From the NCBI GenBank assembly GCA_964019695.1, contig OZ026525.1:72036260-72100259 (forward strand): DNA of 64,000 nucleotides, given 5' to 3'. Positions within the stretch are counted from its first letter, which is position 1, and each line of letters opens with the position of its first letter. Source of the stretch: Loripinus fragilis. Lineage: Eukaryota > Mollusca > Bivalvia > Lucinida > Lucinidae. A program made the translations under genes and the position numbers. The notes beneath the pieces were generated by a model, which was not told where the DNA came from, made no database searches, and saw only the letters and a list, made by a program, of their open reading frames with translations. Shown here in pieces: positions 1 to 11,700 of the stretch.

Positions 1-600
1 TTACCTTTTAGACACTCCAGGACCTTGACAATTAGGAATTACAATTACTAAAGGAGGTCTCATTTGATCATGTTAGCCTGGCAGTAAGGACACCAACATT
101 ATAAGAAAACTCTTTTTTCCAGAAAGCCGTAACTTGGTTACAGCAGTTTAGAACAGTAAAATGGGCTTTTAGTCCTTATGTGTGTGTGTGCATGTTTGTG
201 TGTGTGCATGCATGTGTGTTTGTTTCTATGTGTTTTGCGCTGTTATTATATATTTTTTCTAAATATTGCTGTTTTTTCACACTTTTTATCAGGTTTTCAC
301 TGGTTTCAGACTGTTTCTTTATTTTTTGTTTTTCTTTTTATTTGTTTTTAAAAGAAACTGTCTATGCCAAACTTACTTTCTCCATTTGTGTAATACATTT
401 ACATTATATTGGACTACATTGATAACAAGTATACATGTACACTGTGATTAGATATTGGATATTGTGTGCTTAATATATATTTTTTTTATATTTACAAATT
501 ATCATTAATTTTATAATGCAAGAGAGACATAGACAGCTTCCCTGAAACAGCGCAAAATATAAAGTAAATAAAAATCAACACACTTAATTTGCATCATAAG
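1..600. other. AT-rich non-coding DNA with (GT)n microsatellite
   Basis: No coding signal is seen. A short degenerate GT/TGCA microsatellite lies at about 179-232, followed by T-rich low-complexity DNA to about 500. The open frames here are products of the simple sequence. Confidence 0.6.
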
Positions 601-603
601 CTA

Positions 604-745
604 ACACATAATTGAGCCTAATCCGAGCTTTCTCTGATGTTTTAGTGGTTTTTCCATATTTTGATATTTGCCACAAGTAGTGGCAAATATCAAAATAAAG
701 AAAAGCCACTAAAACGTCAGAGAAAACTCTGACTAAATTGAGCCA
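604..745. repeat. palindromic MITE-like foldback
   Basis: The arms read inward as TTGAGCC...TTTTAGTGG...GATATTTGCCAC and mirror back through GTGGCAAATATC to GGCTCAA. It can fold into one long hairpin of about 140 nt. No coding capacity. The superfamily is not known. Confidence 0.7.
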
Positions 746-770
746 TGACACGATGAAATTAACAAAATTA

Positions 771-950
771 GTGTGCATGCAGCAAAGGCTCAGATCAGAC
801 TGGGCAATGCCCAGTCTGATCAGATTCTTTGCTGTGTGCTCAGTGGGTCACTAAGAACCCAAACCTTTCTTCATGTGGACAGCGAAGACTCTGATCAGAG
901 TGAGCTGATGTCTAGGCTGATCTGAGTCTTGTCATGATGCATAGCCACAA
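771..950. repeat. palindromic repeat with CAGTCTGATCAG core
   Basis: The segment holds CAGATCAGACTGGGC directly mirrored by GCCCAGTCTGATCAG at about 790-824. Further GATCAGAG and TGATCTGAG words follow. The core resembles the centre of the MITE families described elsewhere in the window. Confidence 0.5.
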
Positions 951-1223
951 TGTCTGTTTTCTCATGTCACGGCTAATATTTACCCTTTTCCTGTGAACCT
1001 GAATATATCACATCATCTTTTGAAAACAGTGATGATGCAGATTAGCCTGTTTCTGAGGCCATTAGTTAAAACACTATCTGCTGCTCTTTAAATTCAACAG
1101 GATAAAGGGTCCCATAAAATAATATATAATACACATTTACATGAAACATATAACATGTGGAAGATTCAACTATGATGTGATGCAAAAAAGAGGTCAACAT
1201 GGTGCAAAACAATATACAATATA

Positions 1224-1467
1224 TTAACTCTTTTTAGGCGGATGGAATTTTTCATAAAGTTTGATACAGTTAAGTCAAGATGGTCTAATGTATATATTGA
1301 GGGGGGTCACAGGTTACAATTTCCAAAGCTATTATATTTCTTTTAAGATCTAATTTGTCTTAACATATAGTGCAAACCCAGATGGCATGCCTCATTATGC
1401 AGCATTTCATCTGGGTGTTTGCTGTTTGTCTAAATCCCCATTTGGTTTCCAGTCTTTAAAGGGTTAA
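1224..1467. repeat. MITE family K copy
   Basis: It begins TTAACTCTTT and ends AAAGGGTTAA. It contains the family K words GGATGGAATTTTTC, GGTCACAGGTTA and a palindromic centre AAACCCAGATGGCATGCC / GCAGCATTTCATCTGGGTG. The TTAA-flanked CCCTTT-type ends suggest a piggyBac-like MITE (inference). Confidence 0.65.
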
Positions 1468-1811
1468 TAATGAGGCTTGCATAGGGGTTTAAGGGATACA
1501 GGATATCTAACATTTTAGGATACTATCCATTTTATTTCCAGGGATATGGGATACTGTGTTCAATATTTAGGTTACTTTCAGGGATATTGAATATTTATGA
1601 AAATTAATAATGGGGATTTTGCAAGTTTATTCATAGGGATACTTGCCTGTTTACTTCAAGAGATATGGGATATTTGGTACCCCCCGCCCCCCCTATACAA
1701 GCTTCAATAATAATAATAATAATATACAATACATTAATAGATAACAGTTGAAGGCTTCAATGCAAAAAATAGGCCAACACAGTACAGAATAGATGTATAT
1801 TCTATTAAAAA

Positions 1812-2020
1812 GTATGAGCCGCAACATGAGATTTCCAACAATGTGGCATTTTGGCAGATGTAGACTCAGACCAGCCTGTGCAGACTCCTTTTAAGCTTAT
1901 AAACTCCAAATTCTGTTCAGTCAGTAGCTTAATACTTGTAGAGTATGCGCAGGCTGTTCTGAGCCTTTGCTGGTCGCACATACCACACTGTTGGAAATCT
2001 CGTCACGCACGGCTCAATTA
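1812..2020. repeat. MITE family I copy
   Basis: It starts near AGCCGCAACATGAGATTTCC and ends near GGAAATCTCGTCACGC. Inside are CAGACCAGCCTGTGCAGAC and GCGCAGGCTGTTCTGAGCC. A second, better copy lies at 28501-28752. Confidence 0.65.
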
Positions 2021-2035
2021 TAAGAACATTAATTC

Positions 2036-2228
2036 TTTCATCTGCTGATAACCTTTATAAACAATTTGGACCCAGATCAGGATGGACAAATAGTCTGTCA
2101 TCATCTAGATCCAAACTGTTTGACACTCTGATAGTATTACTGAAAGATTTTTTTGAATAAAGTTAATTTTAAAAAAAAGTCAGCAGACAACAACAAAAAG
2201 CATGAAATTACCCAGCATGCAGAGATTA
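2036..2228 (-). repeat. MITE family A copy
   Basis: It carries CTGCTGATAACC, AACAATTTGGACCCAGATC, GATCCAAACTGTTTGACAC and GTCAGCAGACAACAAC, and ends at CAGCATGCAGAGATTAA. This is the family A consensus in reverse orientation. Family A has about 13 copies in this window. Confidence 0.7.
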
Positions 2229-2308
2229 AATTGATAACAAATTTATCATTAACCACTCTACTTGAATCAGAGGAAGAGCAAAAAAGATCAATAAATACAG
2301 TATATGGG

Positions 2309-2550
2309 CCTCGTCGTGAGAAAACCGGTCTTAGGGGTTTCCGACAAAGCGAGTTTCAAACCAGTCTCCTAAGCTACAGAGACTAGCTAGAAACTTGAAA
2401 TTTTACCTGTAGCAAGTTCACATATGATACTTTCCAAAAAGCGAATAACAAAGGCGCTGATCAGTCTGCGCGGATGTGCAGGCTGGTCTGTGCCTGTGTT
2501 GTTCGCAAACCACTGAAGACAGGCTTCTAGCGTCGAGGCCCATATCATGT
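2309..2550. repeat. MITE family H copy
   Basis: The terminal inverted words are GGGCCTCGTCGTGAGAAAAC and its mirror near GGCCCATAT. The interior reads AAAGGCGCTGATCAGTCTGC and GTTGTTCGCAAACC. Further copies lie at 7611-7852, 24590-24730, 25710-25950 and 34325-34566. Confidence 0.7.
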
Positions 2551-2631
2551 CACCGGGTTTAAGTTTAGAGATTCAAACTTATTATGCTAGTTTAAACAAT
2601 TATTGTTCAACAACAGTATGTTATATTCTGA

Positions 2632-2872
2632 CTATAACAACTTCTGATTATGTCAACTTCCGACTATGTCATCTACTGACTATATCATTTCTGATTATGT
2701 CAACTTCTGACTATGTCTACTACTGACTATATCATTTCTGAGTATGTACACTTCTGACTATGTCATCTTCTGACTATATCATTTCTGATTATGTCCACTT
2801 CTGACTATGTCATCTTCTGACTATATCATTTCTGATTATGTCCACTTCTGACTATGTCATCTACTTCCTATA
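2632..2872. repeat. tandem repeat, ~47-bp unit
   Basis: About four to five copies of a unit built from TCTGACTATGTCAT, TGACTATATCATTTC and TGATTATGTCCACTTC. The unit itself consists of roughly 15-16-bp subrepeats beginning CTGACTAT. Minisatellite with no coding frame. Confidence 0.85.
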
Positions 2873-2875
2873 TAT

Positions 2876-3030
2876 TAGATAAACAAAATTTTTGAGCGTA
2901 AAATTATTAATGTTTTCTTACCCATCAGTTTTAACATATGTTTTTGGTGCTCAAAAGAACTGTCTCATTGAGACGATTCTTTTGAGTACCCACAACATAT
3001 GTTTTGGTTGAGAAATAAGAAAAATAGTTT
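2876..3030. repeat. MITE family F hairpin
   Basis: The centre is GTGCTCAAAAGAACTGTCTC facing GAGACGATTCTTTTGAGTAC. The flanks are AACATATG on both sides, then CCCATCAGTTTTAAC on one side and GGTTGAGAAATAAG on the other. It is one of ten copies in the window. Confidence 0.8.
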
Positions 3031-3107
3031 TTTCGATACGCACTCTTAACTTAAGTCCTGTGGTAATCAGAAATTTCTATAAATATATAGAGGATCTTAC
3101 ATGAGTG

Positions 3108-3232
3108 CTCATGTTTTATTGAATTTATTAAACAAGTTGGGAAAAAAGAGATAAAATGTGAGGCTTACTGAGCATCTTATCTCTTTTTCGCAACAAGTGT
3201 AATAAGTTCAATAATACAAGAGCATGAATGTT
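3108..3232. repeat. palindromic foldback
   Basis: CATGTTTTATTGAATTTATT mirrors AATAAGTTCAATAATACAAG with an inner AAAGAGATAAAATG / CATCTTATCTCTTT stem. It is a MITE-like hairpin of unknown superfamily. Confidence 0.7.
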
Positions 3233-3631
3233 AGACTCTATTTATCATATCACATTAAGATTACTTTGAAATCTCATTTCTGCCGCAAATATGTTATAAT
3301 TTTGTCATTATGTACGCAACATTGTTATGGACTTCATAGCGTTTCCCCAAATCTGTAAACCACTAATGGTTTATCCATTATATTGAATGGCGTTATTTCA
3401 CTTCCAGACGCGATGTCATATGATATAATATTCTTCAACATCATATTCACCTTTGAAGGTAAAACAAAAGAGTTGCAAGGGCATGGAAAATTATTTTGTT
3501 CTAATATTGATAAATGGAAATTGATGTTAAAAAATTGCTGCCTTGCATGTAAGTTTTTATAAGCAAGAATATGTGTGAGTATAGATCATTTGAAAAAAAA
3601 AGAGATTCAGTAAAAGTATAAATAATTGACT
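3233..3631. other. non-coding, nothing recognised
   Basis: AT-rich sequence without an open frame, splice-like exon or repeat that I recognise. Confidence 0.4.
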
Positions 3632-3848
3632 CCATACATGTTGGGTAATTTTTTATGCTTTTGTGGTCGTCTGCTGACTTTTTTCAAAATTGATTTTTTC
3701 AAAAAGGTCTTTCCGGAACACTATCAGAGTGTTAAATGATGTGGATCCAGATCAGGACAGACACTCTGTCAGTCCTGATCTGGGTCCAAACTGTTTGGAA
3801 AGGTAATCAATAGATGACAAAAGTAGCTGGTAGCAAGGAAAGAGTTAA
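3632..3848 (+). repeat. MITE family A copy
   Basis: It reads GGTAATTTTTTATGC, GTCGTCTGCTG (3666-3676), GGATCCAGATCAGGACAGAC, CAGTCCTGATCTGGGTCC and AGGAAAGAGTTAA. This is a near-complete copy of the TTAA-ended family. Confidence 0.75.
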
Positions 3849-4063
3849 CAAATAATATGCCACAGCAAACTGTGTACACCCAGATCAGACTGCATTTGAA
3901 GGTGCCATCCAATCAGGGTACGCACTTTTGCATTTAGTATCTATTATTAAATTTTACACACCTCAACAAGTTAAAAAAACTAAAATGCTGTGTTCATTTT
4001 TAATTCTCATCAACAGCTAAGGTTATATGGGGTCAGACCACAGCTTAATTCTTCATCTTACAG

Positions 4064-4196
4064 TGTCGTCTGCTGATAACCTTTGCCAACAGTTTGGACC
4101 CAGATCAGGCCCGACAAAACCTCAGGCCTGATTTGGATCCAAACTATTTGACACTCTGTTCTTGCAAAGGTAATCAGGCTATCAGCAGATGACACT
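4064..4196 (-). repeat. MITE family A copy, shortened
   Basis: It holds GTGTCGTCTGCTGATAACC, GGACCCAGATCAGGCCCGAC and its mirror GGCCTGATTTGGATCC, then CAGCAGATGACACTG. The outer TTAA ends are missing. Confidence 0.7.
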
Positions 4197-4199
4197 GAA

Positions 4200-4293
4200 A
4201 TACGTTTGACCTGCATTAAGCAATAATAGGTCTTGAAAACCAATTTTTTTTCTTCTTTTTGAGTGGCCGCTTAAGACAGGTTTTATTGTACTG
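4200..4293 (-). repeat. MITE family E, partial
   Basis: GACCTGCATTAAGCAATAA is followed by TTTTTGAGTGGCCGCTTAAG and ACAGGTTTTATTG. This is the right half of the CAGTAAAACCTG element found complete at 10701-10905. Confidence 0.65.
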
Positions 4294-4567
4294 TGAAAAG
4301 TGACACTAAAACACACTAAATGAGACATATATGTAAAATTAAGGATATAAAGCACACTCCAAAAAATGGAATAAGTTTGCATTGTTATTTCCCATATACC
4401 TAAATACAAAGGGATAAAGTACTCAGACAGTGTGTGCTTCTAGAAGTATGTGCACCTATTAAGTTTAATAAGGTACCTGAAACTTGTTAAATACCTGATA
4501 TGCTTATACTATTTCACCATAACATTTCACATGTTATCTAAAATTATTGTGAGAACATTATAATAAC

Positions 4568-5464
4568 TAGAAGACCTGAAGGTCTTGAAGCGCTCACCTG
4601 ATCTCTTTGAAACTGTTAAAATAGGTCAAGGGTCAACTTAGGCTTACTATATAAACATATTTTGTTAAACCATATATGATTGTTAACCAAACTTGGTAGG
4701 CCAACCATCCTAGATGCAACATACCAATTCCCAAGGTCATCAGCCCTCTGATTCTGGAGAAGATTTTTAAAGGGGTTTTACAATTTATGGGCATGGCGGT
4801 CATCTTGGTCATGAGTCAAATACAATTTGTACAAATTTCGCTAACTCATTGTAAGGAGACTTCATATGAAATTTGAATTCAATTAGCCTAGTTTCTGAGA
4901 ATGCTATGTTTTAAATATTGATAGGACTCCAATGAGCGACCTTGGCTGAAAGGTCAAAGTCAACCATCACCTATGGAACTTATTTATAGCCATTGTCTCA
5001 TTCGGCTAAACATATCAAGTGAGAATAATGACTTTCGCTTCAACATTTTTCAAAAAATCATTTTTTCAAAAATTTTCCCATTTGAATACATAAGTGGGCA
5101 AATTTGACCTTGATGTTAAGTAGGTCAAGGTCAACCTAAGATCATCATTTGATCAAACTTGGTAGACCCTGCATCCCAAATGCTTCATACCAAACCCCAA
5201 GGTCATCAGCCTTCTTGTTCTGGACAAGAATATTTTTAGACGGTTTTTACCATATATGGGCATGGCGGCCATCTTGGTCATGTGACCTGAACCATTTGAA
5301 CAAACTTCAGTTCCTGTGTCCTTAGGAGTCACCATATGAAATTTGAGTTCAATTGGCCCAGTGGTTTTAGAGGAGATGTTTGAAAATGTTGACGGACGCA
5401 TGAGGGATGCCAGAGTCATTGGTATACTATTAGTCCACCCATGAGCCTTCAGCTCAGGTGAGCT
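4568..5464. repeat. element with two ~495-bp tandem units
   Basis: The unit with AGGTCAA...CAACTTAGG, CCAAACTTGGTAG, CCAAGGTCATCAGCC and GGGCATGGCGGTCATCTTGG at about 4620-5000 recurs at about 5115-5400. The left edge contains CGCTCACCTGATC and the right edge AGCTCAGGTGAGC, i.e. opposed CTCACCTG words. It looks like a non-autonomous mobile element. The long minus-strand frame here (5506 to 5153) is not a gene. Confidence 0.7.
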
Positions 5465-5555
5465 TAAAAGTTTACAAAACTTACATATCACACATAAAGA
5501 CAGCAAATGAGTTGTCTGACCTTACAATGGTCTTATTACAGAAAAGAAATCTTAT

Positions 5556-5780
5556 CTAAACTTTGTATATCTCTCCATTCTGTTCATCCAATCTTCTCAT
5601 TTCTTCACCATTCTTTACATCCCTCTCATCATTTCTCTGGTTCCCAAAATTCTCTGCATCTTCAATAGTATCTGGAAGCTTGCGACCAAGCGTCTCAGGG
5701 AGCATGATTGTTAATAATCCACCAATCAAAACAATTACTCCAAACAGTACCAGTGGTAGTCCTTTACTGCCAATTTTTTC
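5556..5780 (-). CDS. SLC22 exon 8 (last coding)
   Basis: Acceptor ATATTTCAG precedes GAAAAAATTGGC. The exon encodes helix 12 (about FGVIVLIGGLLTI) then LPETLGRKLPDTIEDAE and a hydrophilic tail ending EIYKV and TAG. It starts in phase 0. Confidence 0.92.
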   Translation of the reverse strand, partial: EKIGSKGLPLVLFGVIVLIGGLLTIMLPETLGRKLPDTIEDAENFGNQRNDERDVKNGEEMRRLDEQNGEIYKV

Positions 5781-8700
5781 CTGAAATATTTTAAAAAGAT
5801 GATCTGTGCTATTATTTGTTGTAACTATTTTGCATGCTGGCTAATTTTTCATGCTGTTTTTAGTCATCTGCTGACTTTTACAAAATTAACTTTTTCAAAA
5901 AATTATCTCACTGCCAAACGGTTTGGATCTAGATCAGGACCGACATTTTGTCGGTCTTGATCAGGGTCCAAACTGTTTGCAAAGGTTATCAGGAGATGAC
6001 AAAATTTGCCGCTAACAAGGAAAAAGTTAATTTTTTGAGAGTTAATATCGAAATATAATATCTTAACTCTTATCCTGTTAATATTTTTGTCCAGAAAATA
6101 TCGTCTGCTTATTACGTCCGCTGCATAGATTAAAATGGACTCCAGGCTAGTTTCAACCAGAAGCAAACACTATGAACTCTGATCAGACTGCTCCAAAGTC
6201 AGCAATCTGATCTAGGTCCTTTTGTTTGCAACATAGACCACCAAAATACATAAGCAGAAGAGAGAGCAGATGACAATTGTAGGGAGCGCAGTGGCTCAGT
6301 GGTATAGTGCTTGACTCGAGACGGAAGGGCCGCGGGTTTGAGCCTCACCAGCGTTACTGCGCTGTGGACCTTGAACAAGACACATTTATCCTAGCTTAGT
6401 ACTGGTTCAACCCAGGAAGACCTGTCCCTATATAACTGAAAGATTGTTGATGGGACATAAAGATTCAAATCAAACAAACAAAATATGACAATTGTTGAAT
6501 TGTGGGAAATGGGTTAAGGAATACATATCTATTTCTTGAAATAAATTCTCATATGATATGAGGAGCCAGGAACCAGGCATTAATACAGATGTGGTTGTTT
6601 GTTTAGTTGCTTTATGTCCCAGTAAACAGCTATGGTCATGTTGGTACGGTCAGTTCACCTAACCACACTTTTTCCTGGGCAAGCTTGACCAAGTGGGTAA
6701 CCAGTATTTTGTGCACATACTTTCGCTTGTAACTGACAATAACCATTCTTGATTCAGAGGAAGGGAGGGGAATGACCGTAGATATAGACCCCTTTCACAT
6801 TGTTATTTACCTCAACAATCGCTCTTCAACAGAAAAATCGATAAAGCTGTTTTTGAAACTGAAGGGGCAGATTGATTATTAGTTACATTACAAAACACAT
6901 AGTGATGCTTTATAAGTTGATTGTTTTGGCATTTCACTGCTAGAATGAGATACCTTATTCTAGAAATCAGATAAATTAATGTTGTCATATACATTTTATA
7001 AGTCTTCAGTATTTTCTTCACTTTAATAAGTGTAAAATATACTTTGATATCAAGCTAAAATCGGCCTCTTATTCAGGCACGAAATCCCTTCTTCTTCCAA
7101 AAAACTATTTGAAACACATACCAACTAATAAGACAAATTTGTCTGTTTATATGCGAGCATCGACAACTCATGATGAGTAAATTCACAGTCATATCAGGGC
7201 ATTAGCTGCTTGCACACACATCGGATCCATTGTTGTGTCCCAGCGCACATAAAGGCAGTGCATGTAGACTGAGGCTACTTACAAAGCCTCATTAAATTAC
7301 ATCATTTCTACTCAACGTGCGCTTATGTGCATGCTCGCGAGAATCATCGCTGATCGTACACACAAATTATGCATGTAGATGAAGACTCAGATCTATTTTT
7401 TTAAACACCAGTCCACTGGTTAAGAATGTGTGGGTATATATTGGTGCCTTTTACGTATATGTGTTAATAAGTACCAATAAAAGAAAGCGACACATCATGT
7501 TATAAATCATTCGAATACTGTCGAATTACAAACGCACGCCAGGCATGTGTGCTTTTATTGTTTTCAAAGAGCCCTAGGCATAGGATTAAAGGACCGGATA
7601 TTAAAATGGACCTAAACGCGAGAAAACCTGACTTTGGTGCATGCGTGACCCAGTATACCGGGTCTGAGATGCGAACAACAAAGGCGCAGGCTTGTGTTTG
7701 TATCCACGCAGTCTAATCAGTGCCTTTATTGTTAGCTTATTGGCAAGTATAATATCTAAATTTGCTTAATGCCAAATTTCATTTTAACTAGTCTCTGTAG
7801 CTGAATCTTACTCAGTCAGAAACCCAAAAGACAGATTTCTCGCAAGATTGCCTTAATGTATCTTACCACTTATTTAAACCAGAAGACCCTGTTTAGACGT
7901 CAAGTGTATTGAATGTAATCATTGACCATGTAGACCTTGAATAAGAACGAAGCTTACCAGACTCTTCACTGTTCAGTATTGATACAGTGGATGTTACAAT
8001 GTATGTCCTTAACACACCAACTCATTGGGAAAAAATCAGTCTAGGATGCTTAGAAATCTTTTTTTTTCATCTCAAATATTCGGAATATTGGAATTGTTAC
8101 ATTTATCATTCAATTTTACTATTTGTCTAATCTTTATTTGCAGATTTATTTTTCTTTTAATCATTTTCCATATTCCATTGTGTTATGTAAGGCAGCCGTA
8201 TAAAGGTTGCCCCTTCACGTGTAATCTCGCTGAGATAACTCGGAACGAGTATGTTTGGCGCATGCGCACTAACAATGTGAAAAGAGTCTATTATTTCATG
8301 ATCAATCTCCACGAAAGTATGGGACCGGACCAGGAACGAACTTGCAACCCCTGGATTTGCAGTCAGACATGCATCTGCAGTCAGACACGTTACCAACTCT
8401 GCGTAACTCTGTTCTACGTAGCCGGGTACAGATGTGGTCGTACCATTAATTTTTTCCAAAACATTTTAACACCACAGTGACTGTATAATAAGGTAAATGT
8501 TCAAAAATTCCGAACACTAGTTGGCTACAAAAAAGGTCTAGACAAACAGCACAGACCCAGATCAGACTGCTTCTGAAGAAGCAGCCTGATCAGGGTCTTC
8601 CCTGTTTGCTGTTCTGACATGTGTTTTGGGAATTCCAGCCATGATAACCACCATTTTATTTAAAAACAGATTCGAAATTTGAGAGAATTTCTTGCAGTTT

Positions 8701-11700
8701 GGATATATGACAAAACACTATCAAGAGAAAATGTAAGTTTATGTAACTTACCAATATAAGCAATTGAGGGGCAATAACTCCACCAAACCTAGTCCAGAAT
8801 GCACAACTTCCCATTCCAATGTTTCTGAAATAGAAGATAACAGAAATACTGTATTCAACCTATTGAGTGCATACTGAATACTTTTAGGGTTGTTACGTTA
8901 TATTAACTTCTGATCAAGACTGATTTCCAGTCTATCAAATTTCACTAGTAACAGATTTGTGAATGAAATACCACGCGGATCCTGATGAAGCCAGCTGATC
9001 AGCACCTTCGCTCTTTTCTAAAGAGAGTATTAAATTTTGAAATAGTTACATGCACATGGTGCTTATTAGGTCGAATACAGTATATTGAACTCCTGAAACC
9101 TTGTTTCCCAATAGCTAATTTCATGCCGAGTTTTCCCGACACGTTCCAATTAGCACCGAGCCCTCCCGAATAGAAAAATATCTAGCCAATCAAAAAAAGC
9201 TTCCAAACAACATGACGTACAGGGGACAAAAATTCCACTGGTCCGCTTGTAATTACTAGTGAAATTTAGAAAGGACTAGCAATTCTTCCCAAAGCACTCG
9301 TCCTGTAGGATGAGAGCTTTCAAAAGAATTACTCGAGGAAGTGGTATTACATATTACTCACTTAAGTTCTTTATTGCATGCATACGCTTTTAAAGGACAT
9401 GTGCATGTGTTTGCAGGACAAGTGAAAGTTGTAAGTCACTCGTCCTGCAGGACAAGTCCAATATTTAAATATTTTTGTCCCCTGACGTATATTTAAATAA
9501 GCATTATCCAATGTCGACAAGTGAAAACATGTGATTTATGTAGTTTTGGGTTATATTAGGAATTTTTATCCTAGATTGACTTGATAGCTCAATGCCAAAT
9601 TACCAAGGATGTTTTTGACGAGATTTTGAGTCATTCTTCAAATGGTGAAGAGTTTACATACACACCGACACAGTCAGTACTGTTGTCAGAAGGTAAACAA
9701 CCTCAGGTGCTGTTTGAAAAAACATAAAATTGGTTTTCGAGCTAACATTAAACAAACACAGCGGCACTAAGTGGCCCCTTACAACAAATTTTGATTGGCT
9801 GAGGAAGTCATGTGATATAGTACATGTGACTTGAGTCCTGATGGAAATCTAGAAAAGTAAGGAAGGCCTATGAAATCAGCTATAGCTTGAAGTGCTTGCT
9901 GAAATTAAGGTTCTTTTAATGGTATGCATTTGTTTTAGATCAGAGGGTTACTTCATTTAGGGTTTCCAATGAAATGAGTAAGCTTTACATTTAAAGGTTT
10001 AAAACAGTGCGAAATGTACAAAATATGAAACCTGTGCAATTTTGCACAGGTTTCATATTTTGTACAATTCATACGACTGTTATAGCAAAATAAAACTGTC
10101 AAATCCATTTTTAAGAAATTTATTTTTTTACTTTTGTTTGAATTGGTGCTTTACGTCACCTTCAACAATTTTTCATTCATGTTGGATGTTTCCTGGGTTG
10201 AACCAGTACTAAGCAGAGGATAAAGAATTTTTGCTAAATGACACAATTAAATGCCTATTTTAAATAAATAGCGTTATTTCACTCCCAGTTGCGACATCAT
10301 ATGAAAAATACCGATTGTATATCTTGAATTTTTTTAATGACTTGATGGCATTTAGTCACATCATCCTATAAAATTAAAACATGTCAAATGAAATATTTTT
10401 TCATGAAAATAAGGTTAACATTTCCATTAATACAATAATACATACCTGATAATTGTGGGGAAAAGCTCAGCAGTGTATAGAAATATCACACTGAAAAGAC
10501 CACCCATAGCAAATTTCCCTGCAATAGCCAGTGCAGTCATGAGTTTAGGTTTACTTATACCGAAATCTACATCAAGCATCATCACACCTGAACTCATGCA
10601 GAAGAACGCCGCCAGGCTAAAATAGGTCAGTAACGGCTTCTTTCTGCCAAACCTGAAAAAATAATAAACCCTTTTCATTCTGGATACTGGTAAACAGGTG
10701 CAGTAAAACCTGTCTTAAGAGGCCACTCAAAAATAGACAAAACAAAGGTCTTCAAGACAGAAGGTAGCTTAATGCAGGTCGAAAGTATTGCAGAATGCTC
10801 TCTTGGAGCATTCTGCAATACTTTGGACCTGCATTAAGTGATAATCTGTCTTAAAAACCAATTTTGGTCTTCTTTTTGAGTGGCCGCTTAAGACAGCTTT
10901 TACTGAACTTTGGCAAGCAGTGAAGACCCAGATATAATGCTGCAAAAGGCGGCATTTCATCAGGGTCTGCACTGTTTGAGAAGGTATTTACAATCTTCAG
11001 GGACAGAAATACATCATTTTAAAGAATTTGGACTGGCAACCCCTTAAAATACAAAATGGACAATTCCATACTTTTTGAATTAATATGTATGGGATAAACC
11101 ATCAGAATCAAAAGGGTCAAATTACATCTTTTTGTGTTTTTATTTGGTGAAAATGTTGTAAAGCTATAGATCAGCAAAAGGCTTTGAAGCGTGACTTTAT
11201 TTACAATATGATATACAGTTCTAGAAAAAAGGGTTTCAGGCATTTATTTATATTTACTATAAAATATTTGACAAACACAGATGTTCCAGCCCGACCAGCT
11301 CATTTATTGCATTCTGCATCAATATATTGAAGTAGAAAGACCCAAAGGTCATTACTTAGAGGTTGTTGTACATCTATACTTTAGCCCATGAAGATTAAAC
11401 ATATCTAATTGTGTATAAACAAAGGGATTTGATACAAGTTATAACAACATTAGTAAATCCCCTCCCTAAAAGTGACAAGCATAACTGCATCAGACAACCA
11501 AATTTGCGAGATATTTCTTGATTTTTGGGAAAAATAAGGCTGTCTTGTGTTTGCTATGTCTTTGTGTGCGTCTGTTTATATGTGCTTTGTGGTCACCTGC
11601 TGGGAAAGGGCTGACCTCTTGGCTCTCATTTGTGGTGTCTGCTGTGAGTTTGTCACTTTCCCATTGGTATCCTGGGTCAGGTGTGGTACTTGATTGTATC

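Noticed and set aside
5153..5506. 117-aa minus-strand frame
   Set aside because: It lies in the two-unit tandem element 4568-5464, and similar frames arise in such repeats by chance. No domain.
6281..6350. tRNA gene at the SINE heads (also 19235, 37354, 60709)
   Set aside because: A- and B-box-like words are present, but no clean cloverleaf is evident and the head is part of a ~200-300-bp retroposed unit with TSDs.
8025..8480. 151-aa plus and 100-aa minus frames
   Set aside because: They overlap on opposite strands across a SINE head. No conserved domain.
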